From Streptomyces sp. CB02009 (GTDB taxonomy: Bacteria > Actinomycetota > Actinomycetes > Streptomycetales > Streptomycetaceae), in NCBI RefSeq assembly GCF_001905825.1, contig NZ_LIVV01000009.1, forward strand, positions 372,001 through 436,000: 64,000 bases of DNA, given 5' to 3'. Each line of letters opens with the position of its first letter. Within the stretch, counting starts at the first letter, position 1. A model generated the notes under the pieces. That model was not told the DNA's origin. It did no database searches and saw only the letters and a program-made list of their open reading frames with translations. Positions 7,943 through 15,571 of this stretch are shown here, piece by piece. The position numbers and the translations under genes are program-made.

Positions 7943-7960
7943 TTAGGACATCCGTATAGT
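7932..7960 (+). promoter_or_regulatory. Vegetative-type promoter of the monooxygenase-PNPOx operon
   Basis: TAGACA (7932-7937), a 17-bp spacer and TATAGT (7955-7960) closely fit the HrdB-type consensus. Transcription would begin near 7967, about 45 bases before the GTG start. Confidence 0.55.
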
Positions 7961-8011
7961 CATGTCCGCGGGCAAGGGAACGGCCCGCCGCCACCGACAA
8001 GGAGTCCTGCC

Positions 8012-9307
8012 GTGAACAGCACCGCGCACAGCACCCCGAACACCGCCGCCCCCACCGCGGCGAAGACCGTCCTCATCTCGGGCGCCTCGGTCGCCGGCCC
8101 CGCCCTCGCCCTCTGGCTGCACCGCTACGGCTTCACCCCCACCGTCGTCGAGCGCGCCCCCGAACTCCGCTCCGGCGGCTACAAGGTGGACATCCGCGGC
8201 ACCGCGATCGAGGTCTGCCGCCGGATGGGGATCCTCGACGAGATCCGCGCCCGCTCCACGGACATGCGCGGCGGCTCCTACGTCGACGACCGCGGCCGCA
8301 CCATCGGCGAACTGCCCGCCGACGTCTTCGGCGGACGCGTCGAGGACGACGACGAGATCATGCGCGGCGAACTGGCCCGCATCCTCCACGAGCGGACCCG
8401 CGACGACGTCGAGTACCTCTTCGGCGACTCGATCGCCACCCTCGACGAGGACCCCGACGGCGTCACCGTCACCTTCGAGAGCGGCACCGTCCGCCGCTTC
8501 GACCTGGTGGTCGGCGCCGACGGACTGCACTCCCACACCCGGCGCCTGGTCTTCGGCGAGGAGAAGCGGTTCAAGCGCCACCTCGGCGCGTACGTCTCCA
8601 TCTTCACCGCCCCCAACCACCTGGGCCTCGACCGCTGGGAGACGTACCACGCGCTGCCCGGGAAGCTGGTCTGCGTCTACAGCTCGGCCGGCGAGACCGA
8701 CGCGAAGAACCTCTTCATCTTCTCCTCGCCCGAGGAACTCCCGTACCACCACCGGGACATCACCGCCCAGCGGCGCCACCTCACCGAGGCCTTCACCGGC
8801 GACGGATGGGAGATCCCCCGGCTCCTCGGCCACGCCGCCGACGCCGACGACCTCTACTTCGACTCCCTCTCCCTGATCGAGATGGACCGCTGGTCGAAGG
8901 GGCGCGTCGTCCTCCTCGGCGACGCCGCCCACTGCTCCTCCCCCGCCTCCGGCCAGGGCACCGGACTCGCCCTCACCGGCGCGTACGTCCTGGCGGGCGA
9001 ACTGGCCCGGGCCGGCGGCGACCACCGCGTCGCCTTCGCGCGCTACGAGGCGCACATGCGGCCCGGAGTGGAGCGGAACCAGAGGATGGCCGAGGGCTTC
9101 GTCAAGGAGATGACCGTCGGCTCCCGGTGGAAGATCGCGCTGCGCATGTTCATGGTGCGCACGCTGCCGAGGACCCCGTGGAAGAACCTCATCGCCCGGA
9201 AGATCCGCGACGAGATCCAGGCGGCGGCGAACGCGGTCCCGCTGGTGGACTACCGGACGCCGCTCACGAGCAGCGTACCCGCCCCGCGCTCTACCGTGGC
9301 CTCATGA
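8012..9307 (+). CDS. FAD-dependent aromatic-type monooxygenase (TetX-like)
   Basis: 431 aa from GTG with AAGGAGTCCTGCC directly upstream. Group A flavoprotein hydroxylase motifs are in order: dinucleotide-binding ISGASVAGPALALW (about residue 20), DG motif VGADGLHSHTR (about 170) and GD motif LLGDAAHCSSPASGQGTG (about 305). It should hydroxylate a small aromatic or drug-like substrate using NAD(P)H and O2; the substrate is not known. It is coupled by an ATGA overlap to the PNPOx-family gene. A good -35/-10 promoter with a direct repeat lies upstream, but no dedicated regulator is adjacent. Confidence 0.85.
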   Translation: MNSTAHSTPNTAAPTAAKTVLISGASVAGPALALWLHRYGFTPTVVERAPELRSGGYKVDIRGTAIEVCRRMGILDEIRARSTDMRGGSYVDDRGRTIGELPADVFGGRVEDDDEIMRGELARILHERTRDDVEYLFGDSIATLDEDPDGVTVTFESGTVRRFDLVVGADGLHSHTRRLVFGEEKRFKRHLGAYVSIFTAPNHLGLDRWETYHALPGKLVCVYSSAGETDAKNLFIFSSPEELPYHHRDITAQRRHLTEAFTGDGWEIPRLLGHAADADDLYFDSLSLIEMDRWSKGRVVLLGDAAHCSSPASGQGTGLALTGAYVLAGELARAGGDHRVAFARYEAHMRPGVERNQRMAEGFVKEMTVGSRWKIALRMFMVRTLPRTPWKNLIARKIRDEIQAAANAVPLVDYRTPLTSSVPAPRSTVAS

Positions 9308-9957
9308 CCGACTTCCACCACGCCCTGCGCTCCCTGAAGGTCTGGGACACCGAGCTGCCCGCCTTCGACCCGGCGGGCACCCCGCCCGAGCCGCTCCCCC
9401 TCTTCCACGACTGGTTCACGGCGGCGGTCGCGGCCGGCCAGACCGAGCCGCACACCCTCTCCCTGGCCACCGTCGACGAGGACGGCAGGCCCGACGTCCG
9501 CACGGTGATGCTGCACGACGCCGACGCGCGCGGCTGGCACTTCGCCACCCACGCCACCAGCGCCAAGGGCCGCCAGCTCGCCGCCCGCCCCGAGGCCGCC
9601 CTCGGCTTCTACTGGCCGGCCCAGGGCCGCCAGGTCCGGATCCGGGGCCATGTCACCACCGGGACGCCGGAGGAGGCGTACGAGGACCTCCACGCCCGCT
9701 CCACCGGCGCCCTCGCCGCGGCCCTGGTGGGCCGGCAGAGCGAGCTCCTCGACTCCCCCGAGACCCTCGCGGAGGCGAGCTCCGAGGCGTGGCGCCGGGC
9801 CGAGGCGGAGCCGGACGCCCCCGCCCCCACCTGGACGCTCTACCTCGTCGAGCCGGCCGAGGTCGAGTTCTTCCAGGGCGACGCGCGACGCCGCCACCTC
9901 CGGCTCCGCTACCGGCGCACGGACGAGGGCTGGACCCGCGAACTCCTCTGGCCCTGA
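9304..9957 (+). CDS. Pyridoxamine 5'-phosphate oxidase-family flavoprotein
   Basis: 217 aa. The PNPOx pattern is clear: SLATVDEDGRPDVRTVMLH near residue 55, FATHATSAKGRQLAARPEAAL and FYWPAQGRQVRIRG, with the PdxH-like C-terminus LRLRYRRTDEGW. Members bind FMN; true PdxH makes pyridoxal phosphate, while many actinobacterial paralogues reduce F420 or other substrates. Its ATG overlaps the monooxygenase stop (ATGA), and TACCGT six bases before the ATG may give an extra leaderless transcript. It ends only three bases from the convergent ligase gene, with no terminator seen between them. Confidence 0.82.
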   Translation: MTDFHHALRSLKVWDTELPAFDPAGTPPEPLPLFHDWFTAAVAAGQTEPHTLSLATVDEDGRPDVRTVMLHDADARGWHFATHATSAKGRQLAARPEAALGFYWPAQGRQVRIRGHVTTGTPEEAYEDLHARSTGALAAALVGRQSELLDSPETLAEASSEAWRRAEAEPDAPAPTWTLYLVEPAEVEFFQGDARRRHLRLRYRRTDEGWTRELLWP

Positions 9958-9960
9958 CCG

Positions 9961-11844
9961 CTATTCGGCCGCTCCCGAGCCGTACATCTCCTCGATCTCC
10001 CGGGCGAAGTCCCGCAGCACCGCCCGCCGCTTGAGCTTGAGCGACGGGGTCAGATGACCGGAGGTCTCCGAGAACTCGGCGTTCAGGACCCGGAAGTCCC
10101 GGATCGACTCCGCCCGGGAGACCAGCCGGTTGGCATCGTCCACCGCGCGCCCGAGCGCGGCGAGCAGCTCCTCGTCCCGGGTCAGCTCCCAGAGCGCCAG
10201 GTGGTCCTTGTGCCGCATCCGCCGCCAGTGCGTCAGGCCCTCGTGGTCGAGGGTGATCAGGGCCGTGATGTACGGGCGGTCGTCGCCGAGGACCACGCAC
10301 TGGGCGACCAGCGGATGGGCCCGCAGCCAGTCCTCCAGCGGGGCCGGGGCCACGTTCTTCCCCGCCGAGGTGATGAGGATGTCCTTCTTGCGGCCGGTGA
10401 TCCGCAGATAGCCGTCGGCGTCGAGCGAGCCCAGGTCCCCGGTGGGGAACCAGCCGTCGTCGGTGTACGGCACGGCCGCCCCGCGCTGGGCGTCCCAGTA
10501 CCCGGCGAAGACATGACCGCCCTTGAGCCAGACCTCGCCGTCGCCGGCGATCCGCACCGAGGTGCCGGGCAGCGGCCAGCCCACCGTGCCGGGGCGGGGC
10601 CGCCGGGGCGGGGTCACCGTCGACGCGGCCGTGGTCTCCGTCAGGCCGTACCCCTCGAAGACCTCCACGCCCGCCCCGGCGAAGAACTCCGACACGTGCG
10701 CGCCGAGCGGGGAGCCGCCGGAGAGCACGTACTTCACCCGGCCGCCGAGCGCGGCCCGGATGCGCCGGTAGACGAGCGGGTCGTAGAGCGCCCGCGCGGC
10801 CCGCAGCGGGAGCGAGGGGGCCGCCTGCTGTCCGTACCGGCGGGCGATCCGGGCGGCGCGGTCGAAGGAGGCGGCCTTGCCGCCGCGTTCGGCGGTGGCG
10901 CGGGCGGAGTGGAAGACCTTCTCCAGGACGTACGGGATGGCGAGGAGGAAGGTGGGGCGGAACCCGGCCAGGTCGTCGAGGAGTTCCTGGCCCTCCACCG
11001 AGGGGGCGTGCCCGACGCGGACCTTGGCCCGGACGCAGCCGATGGCCACCATCCGCCCGAAGACATGGGAGAGCGGCAGGAAGAGCAGCGTGGCGGGCGG
11101 GTCCTTGTGCTCGGAGACGAAGACCGGGTGGAGGAGCCGGACCGCGTTGTCGACCTCGGCGAAGAAGTTGGCGTGGGTGAGGGCGCAGCCCTTGGGGCGG
11201 CCGGTGGTGCCCGAGGTGTAGATGAGGGTGGCGAGGGTCTCCGGGGTGAGGAGTCCGCGCCGGGCGGTGACGGCCTCGTCGGCGACCCGGGCGCCCGCCG
11301 CACGGAGCTGGTCGACGGCGCCGGTGTCCAGGACCCAGAGGTGGGCGAGGCCGGGCAGTTGCCGCCGCTCGGCGGAGACGAGCCGGGCCTGGGCCGGGTC
11401 CTCGACGACGCAGGCGGCGGCGCCGGAGTCCTGGAGGATCCAGCGGGTCTGGAAGGCGGAGGAGGTCGGGTAGACGGGGACGGTGACGAGCCCGGCGGCC
11501 CAGGCGGCGAAGTCGATCAGCGTCCACTCGTAGGTGGTCCGCGCCATGAGGGCGAGCCGGTCGCCGGGCCGCAGGCCGTGCGCGATGAGGCCCTTGGCGA
11601 CGGAGTGGACCTGGGCGGCGAAGGCGGAGGCGGTGACGTCGGCCCACACCCCGTCCGGCCCCTTGCGGGAGAAGAGCACCGCCTCGGGGTCCTGGCGGGC
11701 GTTGTCGTACGGCAGGTCGGCGAGCGAGCCCCGGCGGATCGCGGGGACGAGCGCGGGCACGGAGACCTCGCGGACGACCCCGTCCACCAGGGTCTTGTGC
11801 GGCTCGACCGGTTCGCTCCCGGACGGTGCGGTGACGACGGACAC
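9961..11844 (-). CDS. Long-chain acyl-CoA synthetase (AMP-forming, FadD15-type)
   Basis: 627 aa from GTG at 11844 with GAGGAG seven bases upstream. The adenylate-forming core motifs are all visible: LIYTSGTTGRPKG (about 217-229), GYGLTETTAAST (about 430), TGDLGSLDADGYLRITGRKK with the hinge region, and a C-terminal PSLKLKRRAVL carrying the catalytic Lys. It should activate fatty acids to acyl-CoA at the membrane face. The leader is about 200 bases long and unusual, holding five to six 21-bp tandem repeats. A TetR gene lies immediately upstream on the same strand, with two palindromes between them. Confidence 0.9.
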   Translation of the reverse strand: MSVVTAPSGSEPVEPHKTLVDGVVREVSVPALVPAIRRGSLADLPYDNARQDPEAVLFSRKGPDGVWADVTASAFAAQVHSVAKGLIAHGLRPGDRLALMARTTYEWTLIDFAAWAAGLVTVPVYPTSSAFQTRWILQDSGAAACVVEDPAQARLVSAERRQLPGLAHLWVLDTGAVDQLRAAGARVADEAVTARRGLLTPETLATLIYTSGTTGRPKGCALTHANFFAEVDNAVRLLHPVFVSEHKDPPATLLFLPLSHVFGRMVAIGCVRAKVRVGHAPSVEGQELLDDLAGFRPTFLLAIPYVLEKVFHSARATAERGGKAASFDRAARIARRYGQQAAPSLPLRAARALYDPLVYRRIRAALGGRVKYVLSGGSPLGAHVSEFFAGAGVEVFEGYGLTETTAASTVTPPRRPRPGTVGWPLPGTSVRIAGDGEVWLKGGHVFAGYWDAQRGAAVPYTDDGWFPTGDLGSLDADGYLRITGRKKDILITSAGKNVAPAPLEDWLRAHPLVAQCVVLGDDRPYITALITLDHEGLTHWRRMRHKDHLALWELTRDEELLAALGRAVDDANRLVSRAESIRDFRVLNAEFSETSGHLTPSLKLKRRAVLRDFAREIEEMYGSGAAE

Positions 11845-11857
11845 GTGCGGCTCCTCG

Positions 11858-11983
11858 GTCTGCGCGATGAACTGAGGTCGTACGTCGGTGAACGGGCGTC
11901 GTGCGGAGGTGAAGTGCGGTCATGCGGCGTTGAATGGGCATTGTGCGGCGGTGAACTGGCGTAGTGCGGCGGTGAAGTGCGGT
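11858..11983. repeat. 21-bp tandem repeat array in the leader of the acyl-CoA synthetase gene
   Basis: Exact 21-bp periodicity: units at 11879-11899, 11900-11920, 11921-11941, 11942-11962 and 11963-11983, with a decayed sixth copy at 11858-11878. The conserved core reads TGCGGCGGTGAA on the plus strand, with variable flanks. The array ends 13 bases from the GTG start, so it lies in the 5' UTR or promoter of the minus-strand gene. It is not part of the CDS frame, although 21 is seven codons. Confidence 0.85.
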
Positions 11984-11996
11984 CACCCTCCGGCAC

Positions 11997-12013
11997 GTTG
12001 CATACTCTGCAAC
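11997..12013. promoter_or_regulatory. Palindrome GTTGCA-N5-TGCAAC
   Basis: Perfect 6-bp arms with centre TACTC. It lies between the repeat array and the TetR stop, in the promoter region of the acyl-CoA synthetase. Likely an operator; the binding protein is unknown. Confidence 0.5.
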
Positions 12014-12033
12014 AGTCTTGACTAGCCGGTAAC

Positions 12034-12049
12034 CTTACTGCGAGGTAAG
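12034..12049. promoter_or_regulatory. Palindrome CTTAC-N6-GTAAG, candidate TetR operator
   Basis: Arms CTTAC (12034-12038) and GTAAG (12045-12049). TTAC...GTAA half-sites are typical of TetR regulators of acyl-CoA genes in actinobacteria. It sits two bases beyond the TetR stop codon and upstream of the synthetase, fitting repression of that gene by its TetR neighbour. Confidence 0.5.
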
Positions 12050-12051
12050 CG

Positions 12052-12696
12052 TCAGCGGGGAGACCAGCGCTCGCTTTTCATGAGGTTCCCCAGACCCGAC
12101 CACGCGAAGTTCATCAGCGTCGCGGCCGCCTCCTTCGCCGTCACCCCCGGAGTCTCGTTGGCCCAGCTCGCCAGCGACTCGGCGGACCCGACGAGCGCCT
12201 GCGCGAGCGCGTCGACGTCCCGGCCGGTGATCCCGGCACCGCCCGGCGCCTCCCGCGCCGCCTCACCGATCAGCCCCGCGACGAACGCCGTGATCTCGTC
12301 CCGCATCCGCGCCGCCTCCCCGGCGAACGGCTCCCCGTGCGTCCGCGCCTGCCGGCTGAGCACCGTCCAGGAGTCCGGATGCTCCGCGGCGAAGGTGAAG
12401 AAGGCCATCAGCCCCGCCCACAACCGCTCGTCGGGCGGCGCGGTCCGGTCGACGACCGCCTCGGCCACGACCCCGAGCAGCGCCTGCGCCTCCCGCCGGA
12501 TGACGACGGTGAACAGCTCCTCCTTGGAGTGCAGATAGAGGTAGACGAGCGGCTTCGACACCCCCGCCGACTCGGCGATCTCGTCCATGGAGGCGGCCTG
12601 GTAGCCGCTCCGCGCGAAGCAGCGCACGGCCGCGTCCACCATCTGCCGCTCCCGCACGGCCCGCGGCAACCGCCGCGCCCTGGTACCACCGGCCAT
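12052..12696 (-). CDS. TetR-family transcriptional regulator
   Basis: 214 aa. The N-terminal HTH is clear (residues about 15-62: RQMVDAAVRCFARSGYQAAS, then MDEIAESAGVSKPLVYLYLHSKEEL). The C-terminal helical domain resembles regulators of fatty-acid genes, though ligand identity is inference. GGGAG lies upstream of the ATG at 12696. It precedes the acyl-CoA synthetase on the same strand with a 207-base gap holding two palindromes and the 21-bp repeat array, so it probably controls that gene. Confidence 0.88.
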   Translation of the reverse strand: MAGGTRARRLPRAVRERQMVDAAVRCFARSGYQAASMDEIAESAGVSKPLVYLYLHSKEELFTVVIRREAQALLGVVAEAVVDRTAPPDERLWAGLMAFFTFAAEHPDSWTVLSRQARTHGEPFAGEAARMRDEITAFVAGLIGEAAREAPGGAGITGRDVDALAQALVGSAESLASWANETPGVTAKEAAATLMNFAWSGLGNLMKSERWSPR

Positions 12697-12748
12697 GGCG
12701 GCCCACCCCTGCTCCCAAGATCCACTGGCTGCCCCGCCGAAAGCCTAC

Positions 12749-12778
12749 GTGCCCCCTGCCCGACGGGGCAGGGGGCAC
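12749..12778. terminator. Perfect hairpin terminator after the symporter gene
   Basis: GTGCCCCCTGCCC (12749-12761), 4-nt loop, GGGCAGGGGGCAC (12766-12778): a 13-bp perfect stem. It lies 24 bases past the symporter stop (minus strand) and just upstream of the TetR promoter. Confidence 0.75.
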
Positions 12779-12802
12779 GCAGAGCGGGTGGTGCGACAGG
12801 GG

Positions 12803-14143
12803 TCAGGCCGCGACGGCGACCTTCTCCTGGGGCTCGCGGGTCTCGACCAGGTCGTCGATCGGGGACGACGAGGCGTTCTCGTACGACGTGAGGTCGAGGA
12901 TCTTTTCGCGGGCGGAGACGATCACCGGGACGAGCGCCTGGCCGGCGACGTTCGTGGCCGTGCGCATCATGTCCAGGATCGGGTCGATCGCCATCAGGAG
13001 GCCGACGCCCTCCAGGGGGAGGCCCAGGGTGGAGAGGGTGAGGGTCAGCATGACCGTCGCGCCCGTCAGGCCTGCGGTGGCCGCCGAGCCGATGACCGAC
13101 ACGAAGGCGATCAGCAGGTAGTCGCCGATGCCGAGCTGCACGTCGAAGATCTGCGCGATGAAGATCGCGGCGAGCGCCGGGTAGATCGCGGCGCAGCCGT
13201 CCATCTTGGTCGTCGCGCCGAACGGGACGGCGAAGGAGGCGTACTCCTTCGGGACGCCGAGGCGCTCGGTGACCTTCTGGGTGACCGGCATCGTGCCGAC
13301 CGAGGAGCGGGAGACGAAGGCCAGCTGGATGGCCGGCCAGGCGCCCTTGTAGAACTGGATCGGGTTGACCTTGGCGACCGTCGCAAGCAGCAGCGGGTAG
13401 ACGCCGAACATGACCAGGGCGCAGCCGATGTAGACGTCGGCGGTGAAGGTCGCGTACTTGCCGATCAGGTCCCAGCCGTAGTCGGCGATGGCGAAGCCGA
13501 TGAGGCCGACGGTGCCGAGCGGGGCGAGGCGGATGACCCACCACAGGGCCTTCTGGAGGAGCTCCAGGACCGACTCGGAGAGCGTGAGGATCGGCTTGGC
13601 CCGGTCGCCGAGCTTGAGGGCGGCGATGCCGGCGACGGCGGCCATGAAGACGATCTGGAGGACGTTCAGCTCGGTGAACGGCGTGATGACGTCCGTCGGG
13701 ATGATGCCGGTCAGGAAGTCGATCCAGGAGCCCTCGCGCTTCGGCAGCTTGCCGTCCTGCGGGGTGAGGCCGGTGCCGGCGCCCGGGTTGGTGATCAGGC
13801 CGATGGCGAGGCCGATGGCCACCGCGATCAGCGAGGTGATCATGAACCAGAGCAGGGTGCGGGTGGCGAGCCTGGCGGCGTTGTTCACCTTCCGCAGGTT
13901 GGTGATCGAGACCAGGATCGCGAAGAAGACGAGCGGGGCGACGGCCAGCTTCAGGAGCTGGACGAAGATGTCGCCGACCTGGCCGAGGGTCTCCTTCAGC
14001 CAGGAGACGTCCTGGCTGCGGGCGATCCAGCCGAGCAGGGCGCCGAGGACCAGACCGGCGATGATCTGGGCCCAGAACGGGATCTTCGGTATGCGCGAGG
14101 AAGCGGGGGACTGCTTCTCGGGTGTGGTCGCGGACGCGGACAC
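12803..14143 (-). CDS. Dicarboxylate/amino acid:cation symporter (DAACS, DctA/GltP family)
   Basis: 446 aa from GTG at 14143, chosen because GGAG lies seven bases upstream; a second in-frame GTG at 14149 has it only one base away. Hydrophobic throughout with about eight membrane segments plus two hairpin loops. Family landmarks: the Ser-rich HP1 tip FVSRSSVGTMPV, the cation-site TTKMDGCA (NMDGT equivalent) and DPILDMMRTATNVAGQ in the last helix. It should import C4-dicarboxylates or Glu/Asp with protons or sodium. It is monocistronic: a terminator follows, and a long upstream region with two palindromes precedes it. Confidence 0.92.
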   Translation of the reverse strand: MSASATTPEKQSPASSRIPKIPFWAQIIAGLVLGALLGWIARSQDVSWLKETLGQVGDIFVQLLKLAVAPLVFFAILVSITNLRKVNNAARLATRTLLWFMITSLIAVAIGLAIGLITNPGAGTGLTPQDGKLPKREGSWIDFLTGIIPTDVITPFTELNVLQIVFMAAVAGIAALKLGDRAKPILTLSESVLELLQKALWWVIRLAPLGTVGLIGFAIADYGWDLIGKYATFTADVYIGCALVMFGVYPLLLATVAKVNPIQFYKGAWPAIQLAFVSRSSVGTMPVTQKVTERLGVPKEYASFAVPFGATTKMDGCAAIYPALAAIFIAQIFDVQLGIGDYLLIAFVSVIGSAATAGLTGATVMLTLTLSTLGLPLEGVGLLMAIDPILDMMRTATNVAGQALVPVIVSAREKILDLTSYENASSSPIDDLVETREPQEKVAVAA

Positions 14144-14361
14144 AGACACACTCCACAGGTGCGTATCGGGAAATACGGGACGGGGGTGCGGCACACACGC
14201 GTTTTCACGCGGGCCGCTGCATGATGCCGGGTCAGACCCCGCGGCAACAGACCGCGGACATACAGCGGCACAGATCGACGTGCAGGCGCGCCACGAGCGG
14301 GGTGCTCGCGGCATGAGAGGGGCGCACTGCTGTCGTCATGTCGAACACGTTAACACTTGAA

Positions 14362-14420
14362 CTTTGAGAACCTCAAAGCCCTTCTTTGGGGTAGGCGAAA
14401 CCCCGTTTCGCCTCCGAAAC
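14362..14420. promoter_or_regulatory. Two palindromes upstream of the symporter gene
   Basis: CTTTGAG-AAC-CTCAAAG (14362-14378) and GGCGAAAC-CCC-GTTTCGCC (14394-14412) have perfect 7- and 8-bp arms. The right arm of the second can instead pair with CGAAAC at 14415-14420, giving mutually exclusive hairpins. They lie about 220-270 bases upstream of the symporter start in the 374-bp gap before the DUF4229 gene. No small gene is evident in 14144-14517. Confidence 0.5.
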
Positions 14421-14426
14421 ACAGAA

Positions 14427-14465
14427 CGCCCCAGGCGGGAGCCTGGGAAGCTCCCGCCCGGGGCG
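14427..14465 (-). terminator. Hairpin terminator after the DUF4229 gene
   Basis: CGCCCC-A-GGCGGGAGC (14427-14442) pairs with GCTCCCGCC-C-GGGGCG (14450-14465): 15 pairs with one A/C mismatch and a 7-nt loop. It lies 53 bases past the stop of the leftward DUF4229 gene. Confidence 0.65.
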
Positions 14466-14517
14466 GATGATCTGTGAGCAAGCTTACGCAGCCTTTACGG
14501 GCGGCGGGCGGTGTGGA

Positions 14518-14778
14518 CTAGTCCTCCTGGGACCGGTTCGCCGCCAGCCGGCCCTTCGCGCGGTCGACCTTCGCCACGACCTCGGCGCTCGCCTCGTCGC
14601 GCACCTTCCGCAGCAGGACGAAGCTCAGCGGGGCGGAGATGACGATGGCGAGGACGAGGACCCAGAGCAGGTTCGAGTCGCCGAGGCCGCGCGGCAGCAC
14701 CTCGATGTAGACGAGACCCCACAGGGCGAGGAAGCATCCGGCGAAGATGCCGAGACGCATCAGCGTGTAGCGGAGCAT
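14518..14778 (-). CDS. Small two-TM protein, DUF4229 family
   Basis: 86 aa starting MLRYTLMRLGIFAG. Two hydrophobic helices (about residues 7-26 and 34-54) are followed by a charged cytoplasmic tail (LLRKVRDEASAEVVAKVDRAK). This is the standard size and layout of the actinobacterial DUF4229 family, whose function is unknown. Upstream in-frame codons exist but would add a non-conserved Pro/Arg-rich stretch, so the ATG at 14778 was chosen; the ribosome site is weak (GAGTGGG). Confidence 0.8.
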   Translation of the reverse strand: MLRYTLMRLGIFAGCFLALWGLVYIEVLPRGLGDSNLLWVLVLAIVISAPLSFVLLRKVRDEASAEVVAKVDRAKGRLAANRSQED

Positions 14779-14956
14779 GTCAGCCCACTCTTCCGTTCCG
14801 ACGTTCCGAAAAGTTCCCAAGATCCCATACGGGACAAGAGCCCCTCCAGTGAAGCACGACCCCGGCGGCGCTCCGGGGGCACCCCGGGGGCGGGGCCTCG
14901 CGAGCACCCCGGAGGCTCCCCTTGAGCACCGTGCAAGTAATAGCTAAGCTCGCCCC

Positions 14957-15490
14957 ATGACCCTTACGTTTGAGGTGGATCCGGCGATCGACCCCGCCCT
15001 CCGCGACGGCGTGCTCGCCCTCTGGGCCGACGTCTCCAACGCCGGCGGCGCGGTCGGCTTCGTCCCGCCCGTCACTCCCGACGAGATCCGCCCCTCGCTG
15101 CTCAAGCACCTCGTCGCGATGAGCGAGGGCGGGACGCGGCTGCTCGTCGGCCGCGACGAGGACGGCGCGGTCGCCGCCACCGCGTTCTTCACCTTCAACA
15201 CCCACCCCCTGATGCAGCACTGGGTGTGGCTCTACACGGTGATGGTCGACCCCCGGCACCAGGGCAGGGGATACGGCCGCGACCTCATGGCCGCGGTCGA
15301 GCACACCGCCCGGACCGCCGGCGGCTTCGAGGGCATCGAGGCCGTCCGGCTGACCTGCCGGGGCGGCACCGGCGTCGACGGCTTCTACGCCAAGTGCGGC
15401 TACAAGGAGGTCGGCCGCGTCCCCGACGCGATCCGGGTCGCCCCCGGGGACGACCGCGACGACATCGTCATGCTGCTGCCGCTCACCTGA
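14957..15490 (+). CDS. GNAT-family N-acetyltransferase
   Basis: 177 aa. The acetyl-CoA-binding motif A is visible as VMVDPRHQGRGYGRDLMAAVEH (about residues 95-115, R/Q-x-x-G-x-G/A pattern), followed by the typical Y-A-K-C-G-Y motif near the C-terminus (GFYAKCGYKEVGR). Substrate unknown. The start appears leaderless: TAAGCT (14945-14950), six bases, ATG. It is followed after 81 bases by the AraC/GyrI-like regulator on the same strand. Confidence 0.85.
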   Translation: MTLTFEVDPAIDPALRDGVLALWADVSNAGGAVGFVPPVTPDEIRPSLLKHLVAMSEGGTRLLVGRDEDGAVAATAFFTFNTHPLMQHWVWLYTVMVDPRHQGRGYGRDLMAAVEHTARTAGGFEGIEAVRLTCRGGTGVDGFYAKCGYKEVGRVPDAIRVAPGDDRDDIVMLLPLT

Positions 15491-15571
15491 CAGGACCGGA
15501 CACAGGAAGTCGGGTCCGGGCTCCTGGCCTCTTCCTACGGTGAGAGCAAGGAAAAGGGAAGGACGGACCAC

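Noticed and set aside
11858..11983. CRISPR-like reading of the 21-bp repeats
   Set aside because: There are no spacers; units are contiguous, and no cas genes are present.
11517..11996. Repeat-encoded heptapeptide protein on the minus strand across the acyl-CoA synthetase leader
   Set aside because: The frame differs from the synthetase frame and continues as its shadow; no ribosome site supports a start.
12803..14314. Longer N-terminus of the symporter (start at 14314)
   Set aside because: It would add a Cys/Arg/Pro-rich stretch not seen in DctA proteins; the GTG at 14143 has a proper GGAG spacing.
14144..14517. Small gene in the gap between symporter and DUF4229 genes
   Set aside because: Short frames exist but none has both a ribosome site and coding bias; the region is better explained by palindromes and a terminator.
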